Shown here in pieces: positions 16,719 to 25,109 of a stretch of 43,305 nt of DNA. Location of the stretch: assembly GCA_028284075.1 (NCBI GenBank), contig JANQSL010000268.1:1-43305 (forward strand), read 5' to 3'. The translations under genes and the position numbers were made by a program. Source of the stretch: Candidatus Sumerlaeia bacterium (GTDB lineage: Bacteria; Sumerlaeota; Sumerlaeia; SLMS01; JAHLLQ01). Below the pieces are notes generated by a model that saw nothing but the letters and a program-made list of their open reading frames with translations, was not told the DNA's origin and did not search any database. Each line of letters opens with the position of its first letter. Positions within the stretch are counted from its first letter, which is position 1.

Positions 16719-18265
16719 CAGTTGCCGATCCCGTTACGCTGGAGTTGTTCACGAACCGTTTTCGCGCCATTGCCGGTGAGATGGGCGAGATGCTGAGACG
16801 AACCGCGATTTCGACCAACATTCGTGAGCGTCTCGACTATTCCTGCGCCCTGCTCGATGCGGACGGTGAACTCGTGGTCAATGCTCCACACATTCCCGTG
16901 CACCTCGGCGCAATGGCACTGTGTGTACAGAAGGCTCGTGAAGCGCTTGAGTACCGGCCGGGAGATGTTGTCATTACGAATCATCCGGCCTATGGCGGAT
17001 CGCACCTGCCGGATGTAACTGTCATAACACCTGTCTTTGTCGATGAACGTCTTCTCGGGTTCACCGCAAGCCGGGCTCATCATGCGGAAATCGGCGGCCG
17101 CAGGCCGGGCTCCATGCCGCCGGACGCAACCCGGCTGGTCGAAGAGGGAGTGATCATTCCCCCCATGTATCTTGTGGAAAGAGGTGCGGGACGATGGGAA
17201 AACCTGACAAGCATTCTCACTACGGGCGACTGGCCAACACGTTCGATTGACGACAATGTTGCAGACATTCGCGCGGCTGTTGCGGCAAATCGTCAGGGCG
17301 CGAAAGGCCTGTGCCGTCTTGCCGAAACGTACTCGGCGGAGACTGTAGCGGAGATGATGCAGCAGTTGAAGCTTCGCGCCGAGGAACGAATGCGATCCGT
17401 ACTCAGCCAACTGGGCGATATCGACTCCGAAGCGGAAGAGTTCATGGATGATGGCACGCCGATTCGCGTTCGGTTAACCGTTCATGATGGCGCGGTGCGC
17501 GTCGATTTTACCGGCAGCGGCGATGTTCATCCCGGTAATCTGAATGCAGGCCCTGCAATCGTTCATGCCGCTGTGATTTACGTGCTTCGTTTGCTGGCGG
17601 ACAATGAACGTCCTCCTTTACCGCTGAACTCAGGACTTATGCGTGCGGTGGATCTGGTTGTTCCGGAGGGCACGTTCCTGAATCCAGGGCGAGCGGCAAG
17701 TGACTACCCCGCTGTTGTTGGCGGAAATATCGAGACCAGCCAGCGTGTCACCGGTACTCTGATCAGAGCTCTTGGCATTGCGGCCTCAAGCGCCGGCACC
17801 ATGAACAACGTTCTCTTCGGAAACGAGCGGTTCGGATACTATGAAACGGTCTGCGGCGGGTCGGGTGCGACGGCAACCGCCAACGGGGCCAGCGCCGTGC
17901 ATACGCACATGACAAACACACGCATTACAGACCCTGAAGTCATGGAACACCGGTACCCGGTCCGCGTGGAGGAGTTCTCGATTCGGCGGAATTCGGGTGG
18001 CGCTGGACTTCATCATGGCGGCGACGGTGTGGTACGCAGGCTACGGTTTCTCGAACCCATGTCATTATCGGTTCTTTCCCAGCACCGTGTCCAGGGACCC
18101 TTCGGAATCTCGGGAGGCGAATCCGGTGTTCCCGGGCGTCAGACCATTATCAGAAAAGACGGCTCAGTGGAAACTCTCAGGCCCGTCGACGGCCGCGACG
18201 TTGAGGCTGGTGAAACGTTCATCCTTGAAACGCCTGGCGGGGGTGGTTTCGGGAAAGCAAACTGA
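16715..18265 (+). CDS. hyuB: Hydantoinase/5-oxoprolinase subunit B (HyuB)
   Basis: Partner of HyuA, carrying the second half of the ATP-dependent ring-opening enzyme. The 516-residue product has the family start [20 protein letters not shown], then [45 protein letters not shown] and the C-terminal glycine cluster TPGGGGFG. Length is normal for HyuB. The last 102 bp (18164-18265) overlap the 3' end of a convergent GT9 gene on the minus strand, so the two transcripts would be antisense to one another there. Confidence 0.93.
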   Translation: MTVADPVTLELFTNRFRAIAGEMGEMLRRTAISTNIRERLDYSCALLDADGELVVNAPHIPVHLGAMALCVQKAREALEYRPGDVVITNHPAYGGSHLPDVTVITPVFVDERLLGFTASRAHHAEIGGRRPGSMPPDATRLVEEGVIIPPMYLVERGAGRWENLTSILTTGDWPTRSIDDNVADIRAAVAANRQGAKGLCRLAETYSAETVAEMMQQLKLRAEERMRSVLSQLGDIDSEAEEFMDDGTPIRVRLTVHDGAVRVDFTGSGDVHPGNLNAGPAIVHAAVIYVLRLLADNERPPLPLNSGLMRAVDLVVPEGTFLNPGRAASDYPAVVGGNIETSQRVTGTLIRALGIAASSAGTMNNVLFGNERFGYYETVCGGSGATATANGASAVHTHMTNTRITDPEVMEHRYPVRVEEFSIRRNSGGAGLHHGGDGVVRRLRFLEPMSLSVLSQHRVQGPFGISGGESGVPGRQTIIRKDGSVETLRPVDGRDVEAGETFILETPGGGGFGKAN

Positions 18266-19435
18266 GTGCGTTTCCGCCAACAACTCTTCCAGTTCCGCAA
18301 TAACGTGAGATGAACGCAAGGCCTGCATCGCAAGCGGGCCCTGTTCGCGTGCCTCTACCGAGTCGTACCGAAACGGAACGGTTCCTGGTGCTCTCACGGT
18401 ACGGAAGGGAAGCGGCTGTTTGCCGTCCGACGGAAGCCGTGGCAGCGGACCATAGACCTCCTCATCGGTAGAGCCGAACAAGACCAGCGTGACTGCCCCC
18501 ACAGCTTGAGCAAGATGCATCGGCCCCGTATCCTGACCAACACATACTCGTGCCATTTGCTGAAGAGCAGCGAGATGCAGGACACTCAAGTCGAAGTCCG
18601 CCAGATGAACACTCTGCAATTCAGGCCTGGTTGGGATCGCACAATCCCCTCCTGGAAGGGGGCCGTTAAGGACAGGGCGAAGTCCATGTCTGTCACTCAA
18701 TTGTCTCGCAACCTGCAGGATGCCTTGAGCGGGCCAGTGGCGTGGATCGGTGGTGTCGTCGCAATACTGGATCAGTGCGTATTCATTCGGACGAATGCCA
18801 CGCTGGTTCAACCAGCCCTCCATGTCGCTTCTGATCGGCGGAGGAACAGCCACAAAAGGGCGTCTGAGTTCCGGACGCGAAACTCCCAGCGGCATCAGCA
18901 AATCAAGCCGCGCCGCGACATCCGGCTCACGCCAGTTCCGCGGCAGGGCGATGGCGTGGTTCCTCCAGAAGGGTTCAAGAGTGTTGCCTGAGCGCCACGT
19001 AACAACCGGCACTCCGCGACACGCAAACGCACCCCAGGCGGAAGCACCTTCAACAGATGGCGCAATAATCACGTCGGGGTTTAGCTTTCGACTCAGCCGC
19101 AGAAAGTGAACAGCATCAGCGCAGGATGACCGGCTGAGGTGTTTGCGCACTCCGATCGTTTGGTCGACAATTCCGGAGTTTTCGACAACGGGAGCCGCAT
19201 ATTCGGAAACGACTACCGTTACGTGTGCTGATGGAAATGAACGCCGCAACTCCGCCAACACTGGAAGCGTCAGGATGACATCTCCCAAATAATGGTAACA
19301 AAACACGGCTATGCGTTGAGGAGGTCGATCGATTGTGGGGAGCGAACGGCGTCGGCCTGAATGCAGAGCATGAACAAGAAGATTCCAGGCCCCGTTGATG
19401 AGCCTTTGGCGGCGGTTACGGGGAAACCGCGGCAC
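18164..19435 (-). CDS. Glycosyltransferase family 9 (heptosyltransferase-like)
   Basis: Cytoplasmic-face GT-B enzyme, in known relatives transferring heptose to the LPS inner core. The 423-residue product has the N-terminal GT9 motif IAVFCYHYLGDVILTLPVLAELRRSFP at about 42-68 and the C-terminal nucleotide-sugar site VGQDTGPMHLAQAVGAVTLVLFGSTDEEVYGPL. It starts with GTG at 19435, with GGAG ten bases upstream, and overlaps the stop of the GT2-GT9 gene by 20 bases. The last 34 or so residues lie antisense to hyuB and extend past the usual end of the GT9 fold, so the C-terminal tail is likely an unconserved read-on. It is a tandem relative of the GT9 domain in the next gene. Confidence 0.87.
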   Translation of the reverse strand: MPRFPRNRRQRLINGAWNLLVHALHSGRRRSLPTIDRPPQRIAVFCYHYLGDVILTLPVLAELRRSFPSAHVTVVVSEYAAPVVENSGIVDQTIGVRKHLSRSSCADAVHFLRLSRKLNPDVIIAPSVEGASAWGAFACRGVPVVTWRSGNTLEPFWRNHAIALPRNWREPDVAARLDLLMPLGVSRPELRRPFVAVPPPIRSDMEGWLNQRGIRPNEYALIQYCDDTTDPRHWPAQGILQVARQLSDRHGLRPVLNGPLPGGDCAIPTRPELQSVHLADFDLSVLHLAALQQMARVCVGQDTGPMHLAQAVGAVTLVLFGSTDEEVYGPLPRLPSDGKQPLPFRTVRAPGTVPFRYDSVEAREQGPLAMQALRSSHVIAELEELLAETHSVCFPETTPARRFKDERFTSLNVAAVDGPESFH

Positions 19436-21548
19436 AGTTTGAAGACTCCAGCAGTTCGTCGATAGCGCCGGTCACCTGGGAAACCGCGATGCGGGCAACG
19501 CGCTCGTTCGGTTTGTGGTGTCCCTTTTCCGCTTCGGTCCAGTCAGGAGGCGCATTGGGTGCACGCAACGCGCGGAACGGAAGAGAAGCATCCCCGTCGA
19601 AGGAGACACGCGGGAGAGGTCCCCATTGCAACTCATTGACATGTCCGAAAAGCCCGATGGCAGGGGTGTTTACAGCCTGAGCCAGATGGACAGGACCGGA
19701 ATCAATGCCAACGGCAATCGATGCGAGCGAAAGCAGTGCACCCAACTCGGCGGGATCGAAGCAACCGTGCAATGACCGGGCGGATTCCGGCAGGTGTTCG
19801 AGCTCCTCGTAGAGACTTCGCCCACGACGGGTTCCTTCAAACACCGTTTGGAGACCGTGGCGCTCGAACAAGTGCCAGGAAAGCTCGGCATAGTTGGCAG
19901 TTGGCCATGCCTTGGGTGAGTCGCGATCATGGTCGAGTAACACACAGGCAAATTTGTCCGAATTGATACCGCGTTTTTGAAGAACTCTCCGAACGGCTTC
20001 AACAGTCTCCCGGGGTGGAATCCAACGAGGCCGTTTCGGTTCAGCCGGAATGCCGAGAGGCGCCAGCAGGTTGAGAAGAGAAACAATTTCCGGCTGGCGG
20101 AGATCCTTTGGCACCTGAACTGATGCGAGTTCTTTCCATAATTCGCGATCCATGCCGTTGTCATGGTCCCAACAAATGACTGGAGCGTTCGTTGCCGTGA
20201 AAATTCCCAGCGGAGATGCCGCATGCCAATAGGCCAGGACAATGGCGTCGGGACTTGAGTCGCGCACCGAACGATGGATGTGACCCGTGGCACGCGGATC
20301 GCCGCTGGGAAGCCTTCCGGGCAATCCGATGAAGCGGTCAACTTCCGGAACTTCGTCGAAAAAGGAACGAAGATATTCCGCGCCAATCAGTGTTATCCTG
20401 CATTTCGGCGCCGCCGCACGAATCGCTTCCATCATGGGAATCAGAAGAATACTGTCTCCCATAAAACTGTAGCTGACAATTGTTATGCGATCAAGGTTCG
20501 ACGGATCATGCGGAAGGGATTGTGTTCTCCGCATACCATGCTGAACGACGGATGCACCCGTTCGAATTAATGGTTTCGCAAGGTTGAGAACAAGACGTCC
20601 ACCTTCACGGGCAAAAACGGATGCACGTTTCTGAGGAGAGACGCCTCCGTCGTGATCGCTCACGGCTTCCCGTAAAAAGGCTGACTGCCGCTTTGCCCAT
20701 GTTTGATGCAGCCGGCGCGATTCGGCGGGTGTGAGTTCGGAAGAGAACACATCCGCCGCAAACGCGGGCCCTACGGAAAGAATGTCCCTGGCGGCGGGAA
20801 CGATATCCTCTCCACGCTTCTCCCGACGCCAGTGTGCAACTCCATCCGCCTCGGCTCGTGAATCGGTTGCCTCGAGAGCATAGCGGCTTTCCGGAATATC
20901 ATGCCAGACAATGGCTTCAGCCACGACGCGCGTCCTGACTCCCGCGCCACGTAAACGGCGCCACCACTCTGCGTCTTCCCGGCCAATATGATAATCCGAG
21001 CGATCACCCGTTAACTCGCCACCGACTTCCTGAAACGGATGATTCTCCCAAACTTCCTTTCGGAAGGCCACGTTGGAGGTGCTGGGCAAATCCGTCCGCC
21101 CTGTCAGGTCATCGAAATAGCCGGGCGTGGACAACCCCACGAGCCAGTTCAACTGTGGAGAAAAATCCGGAGGCACGCGAAGCTGCCCGGCAGGGAGAAC
21201 GAGGCCACCAACAGCTTCATATTCTTCAAGAAAGGCTTCCATACGCTGAAGCCAGAAACGATCGGCATAGCAGTCATCATCAAGGATGGCGACGTTGTCT
21301 CCGCCGGCAGCCTGAATGCCGGCATTGCGGGCTTCAGCATAACCCCGCCCGGGGCCGCGCAGTGGAACGACGGGAAACGGAATTTTGACTTCGTCAAGAA
21401 ACCGGGCCGTCTCATCGCCGTCCTCATTGATGACAAGAACGACCTCATCCGGCTGGCGAACGCCCTCCTGCAACGCCTGAAGACAATGCGCGAGTTTGAG
21501 GACACGGTTCGCCGTCAGGATCAGAACGGAAATCCGTGAGAGTGGCAT
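19416..21548 (-). CDS. Bifunctional glycosyltransferase: GT2 domain fused to GT9 domain
   Basis: A 710-residue protein with two catalytic domains. Residues 1-250 are a GT-A fold family 2 enzyme: ISVLILTANRVLKLAHCLQAL at the start, AEARNAGI near 72 and the metal-binding DDD at 90-92, with an ED motif at 191-192. After a linker rich in charged residues, residues about 353-690 are a GT9/heptosyltransferase domain: ITIVSYSFMGDSILLIPMMEAIRAAAP, and later VGIDSGPVHLAQAVNTPAIGLFG. Two transfer steps in one polypeptide suggest sequential additions to a lipid-linked or LPS-core acceptor. Its ATG overlaps the preceding stop (TGATG), implying coupling with the small membrane protein upstream. Confidence 0.88.
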   Translation of the reverse strand: MPLSRISVLILTANRVLKLAHCLQALQEGVRQPDEVVLVINEDGDETARFLDEVKIPFPVVPLRGPGRGYAEARNAGIQAAGGDNVAILDDDCYADRFWLQRMEAFLEEYEAVGGLVLPAGQLRVPPDFSPQLNWLVGLSTPGYFDDLTGRTDLPSTSNVAFRKEVWENHPFQEVGGELTGDRSDYHIGREDAEWWRRLRGAGVRTRVVAEAIVWHDIPESRYALEATDSRAEADGVAHWRREKRGEDIVPAARDILSVGPAFAADVFSSELTPAESRRLHQTWAKRQSAFLREAVSDHDGGVSPQKRASVFAREGGRLVLNLAKPLIRTGASVVQHGMRRTQSLPHDPSNLDRITIVSYSFMGDSILLIPMMEAIRAAAPKCRITLIGAEYLRSFFDEVPEVDRFIGLPGRLPSGDPRATGHIHRSVRDSSPDAIVLAYWHAASPLGIFTATNAPVICWDHDNGMDRELWKELASVQVPKDLRQPEIVSLLNLLAPLGIPAEPKRPRWIPPRETVEAVRRVLQKRGINSDKFACVLLDHDRDSPKAWPTANYAELSWHLFERHGLQTVFEGTRRGRSLYEELEHLPESARSLHGCFDPAELGALLSLASIAVGIDSGPVHLAQAVNTPAIGLFGHVNELQWGPLPRVSFDGDASLPFRALRAPNAPPDWTEAEKGHHKPNERVARIAVSQVTGAIDELLESSNCAAVSP

Positions 21549-21787
21549 CAGACCCGGTCAAGGTTGCCGCGCAGGATCGTTTTTCCAATCTTCCATGCAA
21601 AGAAAAACACGAGGACCAGAATGGCGGCCGGGACACGCAGCGGCGAATAGAAAGTCGTGAGCCCGAGAGAAATCAAAAATCCACCAAGACCCCCAAAGGC
21701 CAGTATCATCCCAAGCTTCCTGCGTCCCGGCTCAAGGGAAGCGGAGCCGATTGTTTCGGGAATGTCGTCGTTCCGTGCTTCTTCCAT
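21548..21787 (-). CDS. Small two-TM membrane protein
   Basis: A 79-residue product with a short acidic N-terminus and two membrane helices (LGMILAFGGLGGFLISLGL and VPAAILVLVFFFAWKIG). No family is recognised. GGGAG three bases before the ATG is a good ribosome-binding site, and the stop codon shares bases with the start of the glycosyltransferase fusion (TGATG), so it is likely a real, coupled gene in the operon mrp-this-GT2/GT9-GT9. A role in anchoring or assisting the glycosyltransferases is guesswork from position. Confidence 0.68.
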   Translation of the reverse strand: MEEARNDDIPETIGSASLEPGRRKLGMILAFGGLGGFLISLGLTTFYSPLRVPAAILVLVFFFAWKIGKTILRGNLDRV

Positions 21788-21800
21788 GTGCTCCCGACTT

Positions 21801-22883
21801 TCAGGGACCGGAAATCACCGCGAAGGGCTTCGGTCCGTTGGAGGCGTTGATAATTGAGATGCGCTGGGCAACGCGCGAGGCAATGCCGGCGTAGATGGCG
21901 CCAAATTCCGTTTCCGGCTCCAGTGCAGCAGGATTGCCGGAATCCATCGCCTCACGAAGGCGTGAGTTGAGAGGGACTTCACCAAGCAACTCGACATCCA
22001 TCTGAGCAGCCATAGCCGCTCCTCCACCATGGGAAAACACTTCGTCGCGATGGCCGCATTTGGGACAGAGATAAAATGACATGTTCTCCACGACACCGAT
22101 GACGGGAATACCAACCTGACGAAACATGGCAACTCCCTTGCGGACATCCTGAAGCGCCACGTTCTGCGGTGTTGTAACAATAACCGAGCCGGTTACCGGC
22201 ACTGTCTGGGAAAGCGACAGTTGAATGTCTCCCGTTCCTGGCGGCAAATCGATAACCAGGTAGTCGCAATCTCCCCAGGCAACGTCGAACAAAAGCTGGC
22301 GCAGAGCTCCGTGCAACATCGGTCCCCGCCAGACAACGGGCTGATCTTCGCTGACAAGAAAGCCCATGGAAATCACGCGGAGGCCGTGAGCTTCCAGAGG
22401 GACGATCCGCTTTTCAACAACCCGCGGGCGACCCGCCGCTCCAAGCATTGCGGGAACGTTGGGTCCGTATATGTCAGCGTCCAGCAATGCAACGCGCGCG
22501 CCAAGCCTTGAAAGTGCAGTCGCGAGATTGACGGCAGTGGTGGTCTTGCCAACGCCTCCCTTGCCGGAACCCACAGCGAGAATGTTTTTTACCCCGGGTA
22601 TGGGCGTTTTGCCTTCGGGAATGGCACCTTTACTGACCCTTGCGGTCATATTAATGTCGATGGATGAAACTCCTTCGACAGCGCCGATAGCCTGGCGGCA
22701 ATCTCCCTCGATCTTGTGTTTCAAGGGACAAGCGGGTGTGGTCAGCTCAACAGTAACGGACACGGCTCCTGATTCACGAACCTCGACGTCCTTGATCATG
22801 TTCAGGCTGACAAGATCTTTCTTCAGGTCCGGATCGTCCACCGTCCGCAAGGCGTCGATAACTTGATCTTTCAGGTTGGGCAT
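21801..22883 (-). CDS. mrp: Mrp/ApbC/NBP35-family P-loop ATPase (Fe-S carrier)
   Basis: Cytoplasmic ATPase that carries and delivers iron-sulfur clusters. The 360-residue product has an N-terminal MIP18/DUF59 domain (residues about 1-85, DALRTVDDPDL...LTTPACPLK) and a ParA-like ATPase with the deviant Walker A GSGKGGVGKTTTAVNLA, ALLDADIYGPNVPAML, and YLVIDLPPGTGDIQLSL. The CxxC motif (CPKC) that binds the bridging cluster follows ENMSFYL. The ATG at 22883 has AGAGG five bases upstream; a GTG two codons earlier is possible. It sits between an FGE-like gene (67 bp upstream) and glycosyltransferase genes; a functional link is not evident. Confidence 0.94.
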   Translation of the reverse strand: MPNLKDQVIDALRTVDDPDLKKDLVSLNMIKDVEVRESGAVSVTVELTTPACPLKHKIEGDCRQAIGAVEGVSSIDINMTARVSKGAIPEGKTPIPGVKNILAVGSGKGGVGKTTTAVNLATALSRLGARVALLDADIYGPNVPAMLGAAGRPRVVEKRIVPLEAHGLRVISMGFLVSEDQPVVWRGPMLHGALRQLLFDVAWGDCDYLVIDLPPGTGDIQLSLSQTVPVTGSVIVTTPQNVALQDVRKGVAMFRQVGIPVIGVVENMSFYLCPKCGHRDEVFSHGGGAAMAAQMDVELLGEVPLNSRLREAMDSGNPAALEPETEFGAIYAGIASRVAQRISIINASNGPKPFAVISGP

Positions 22884-22950
22884 GACCACCTCTGGTGCGT
22901 CTCCCGCGTCCAGGCTCCGAAATGAAGGCTATAGCCGGATTCGTGCTCAT

Positions 22951-24660
22951 CTATTGCGAAAGATAAGAACCTCGAACCGACGCGGGCAACGATCCTTCGT
23001 GCTGTTCAATGGAGATTTCCGGCAGGCGAGTTGTGAGAACCCTGATGGTCTCCGAGCCGGCGGAACGGCCCAGAACGAAAACGCGATGATCAGCGGAGTC
23101 GTCGAGGAAGAACGGCTCCACTTCGCTGGTCACCGGGTCAGATGCTCCAACATATTTTGCGGCCATGCGCATTTTGCCGGCGGATTCTGAAATGATAAAG
23201 GCCGATTCTCCGTTCTCCAGCAGGAGACGCCACTGTTCCCGGATTCCCTTGTCGTCCTGTTCAGGTCCCGCAAAAACCTCCACGGGCATCCCTGTGCTGT
23301 TCAGGACCTGATAACGATTCCACAGTGCGCGGTATTCGCCAGGATAGACCTGCTTTGCCATGACCTCTGTGCCGGGATCCATGGTTTCGCCGGCAGGAGT
23401 AACAACCCGGTTGAAGGTATTTGGTTCGAGCACCAACAAAGGATTGCTGGCAGAATTCACCTGGCCAATATAGACAGGTTGGGCATTTTCGATGTCTGTC
23501 GGATAGACAAACGCGCAGACGAGTAGTTCTTCGGGAATTTCCACGAGTGCAATGGAGCAGGGTGCCAGGGGAGCCTTGCGAATTGTGAATATCTCGCCGG
23601 ATTCAATACTTGCAATACCCACCCGCATGGCATGGGGCGTCTGATTGAATATCGGCATGTTCCATGTGGTATCGGCAACTCCGGCAATGTTGTAGGGAAT
23701 CGGCTGTTCCGGATCAGCAAGGTGCGGCTGAATTCTCTGACGCATTGCATCGATGCGAACGTTTGCAGACGGTGTGGGGGTTGGCGTTGGCGGAGCGGGT
23801 GTCGGAGTCGGAGTTGCTTCCGGCTTCTCCTGAAGCCGGAACACGGTCCGAAAACCAACTTCTTCCCGGCCGGAGTTCGTGACGTGAGGCTCACGAACCG
23901 TTAGCCTGCCGCCTCCCTCCAGATAGAAATTGCCGCCCCTGATAGTGCGAGACTCCTTGTTACTGTCGAGGTACGGATTTTTGCTTCCCGCAACCTGAGT
24001 GCAGTAGTCACGAACGTATCCGTCCTTCATCCATTCTGAAACGTTGCCGGCAAGGTCGTGAACACCAAACTCGGAGACATCAATTTCCGATGCACCCCGT
24101 TCTTCCGGTTCACCCACCACACCACGACCGATAACGGCGCCCTCTTTCGGTTCGTTTCCCCAGGGGAAGAGGTTAAGGGCGCGGCCGCGACCGGCAATTT
24201 CCCACTCAGCTTCCGTCGGCAGATCCTTCCGGACGATTCGGGCGTATTGTTGCGCAGCGTTCCACGAGACGGCACGCACCGGCTGGCCGGCCAATTCGTC
24301 CAGATTTCGCACTCCGAGTCGCGGAGGCTCCAGGCCTTCTTTTGCCGCTACCGTCCGATACCGGCTCATTTCGGTCTCAAACTTGTCGATATAGAAGCTG
24401 CCGATGGTCACATCAACCACCGGACCTTCCCTTCGCTGAAATCCCGGGAGCGTTTCGTCTTCGGTTCCGATGCGATAGGTTCCACCAGGAACCAGCACCA
24501 TAACAGAACCGTCGTCCTCCCAGACAATTTCGCGCCACGCCTCTCCGAAATCGGGCGTTTCAACTGTTCCTTTTTCCACAACGGGTTTGTAGGCGGCGCC
24601 AAGCACCACGGGAAGGAGGATTAGACAGACTGCCAGAAAGTTGATCTTGGAGGGGTACAT
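22951..24660 (-). CDS. Exported FGE-sulfatase-domain protein with Thr/Pro linker
   Basis: A 569-residue protein with an N-terminal signal peptide (INFLAVCLILLPVVLGA). Residues about 50-280 form a formylglycine-generating-enzyme-like domain: VPGGTYRIGTEDETLPGFQRREGP is split here across the metal-site region, then FYIDKFETEMSRY, LPTEAEWEIAGRG, DLAGNVSEWM and RTIRGGNFY. The canonical GFRC/CA end reads GFRTVFR, so the copper-binding cysteines of true FGE are absent and sulfatase activation is unlikely. A TPTPTPAPPTPTPTP linker near residue 285 joins it to a C-terminal region of about 270 residues of unknown type. The ATG at 24660 is preferred (GAGG six bases upstream). It heads the leftward operon that continues with mrp. 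Confidence 0.82.
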   Translation of the reverse strand: MYPSKINFLAVCLILLPVVLGAAYKPVVEKGTVETPDFGEAWREIVWEDDGSVMVLVPGGTYRIGTEDETLPGFQRREGPVVDVTIGSFYIDKFETEMSRYRTVAAKEGLEPPRLGVRNLDELAGQPVRAVSWNAAQQYARIVRKDLPTEAEWEIAGRGRALNLFPWGNEPKEGAVIGRGVVGEPEERGASEIDVSEFGVHDLAGNVSEWMKDGYVRDYCTQVAGSKNPYLDSNKESRTIRGGNFYLEGGGRLTVREPHVTNSGREEVGFRTVFRLQEKPEATPTPTPAPPTPTPTPSANVRIDAMRQRIQPHLADPEQPIPYNIAGVADTTWNMPIFNQTPHAMRVGIASIESGEIFTIRKAPLAPCSIALVEIPEELLVCAFVYPTDIENAQPVYIGQVNSASNPLLVLEPNTFNRVVTPAGETMDPGTEVMAKQVYPGEYRALWNRYQVLNSTGMPVEVFAGPEQDDKGIREQWRLLLENGESAFIISESAGKMRMAAKYVGASDPVTSEVEPFFLDDSADHRVFVLGRSAGSETIRVLTTRLPEISIEQHEGSLPASVRGSYLSQ

Positions 24661-25109
24661 TAAGAGCCTCACAGGCGAACATCTCGTCGTCAGATGAACT
24701 CTAGGCTTCGAATGTTCCCGGGAAAAGCGAAAATCCTTTGAAAGTCATGGACTGCTTAAACGTCTGAGGCACCGGGACAAGCCCGGTGCCTCATACGTTC
24801 CTCAGTCAGGGGTCCCTCCCGGACCCTCTCCTGCCTCCCCAATACCAACCTCCCTGCTCCTGCCCTGTCTTGCTCCTCCGCCCCCACGATTCCTCCGAAG
24901 CCTCCCCAAAAATAACTGCCTCTCACCCAAGTGTTGCGAAGAGTGGTGCGGCGGTGCATCGTCACTTGTTGTTGAGGTGCATCACCGCGAGGCCTTGTAT
25001 TCTCCGTTCTTCGCTGATTTACCTGGACTTGGCATTTTCTTCGGAAGTTTCCTCCCCTCCCCCGACATGACCAAAAGGCCTGATCTATGCCAGACTTGAG
25101 GAAGCCGCG
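24661..25109. other. Long intergenic region with pyrimidine-rich tract
   Basis: These 449 bp hold no convincing gene. Left to right: the leader of the FGE-like gene with a TTTTCCCGGGAACATTCG element (minus strand, 24709-24726), a perfect 12-bp hairpin at 24765-24793, then about 120 bp (24800-24915) of strongly C/T-biased plus strand. A 94-codon plus-strand frame at 24786-25070 follows this bias and has no coding character, so I do not call it. Confidence 0.5.
24765..24793 (-). terminator. Strong 12-bp hairpin, probable terminator
   Basis: TGAGGCACCGGG at 24765-24776 and CCCGGTGCCTCA at 24782-24793 form a perfect GC-rich stem with the loop ACAAG. On the minus strand it lies about 320 bp behind the NlpC/P60 stop codon and before the next gene's leader, so it may end that transcript. 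A run of T after the stem is weak on both strands, so the terminator label is tentative. Confidence 0.5.

Noticed and set aside
24786-25070. 94-codon plus-strand open frame
   Set aside because: It is open because the tract is pyrimidine-biased; there is no ribosome-binding site or codon bias.
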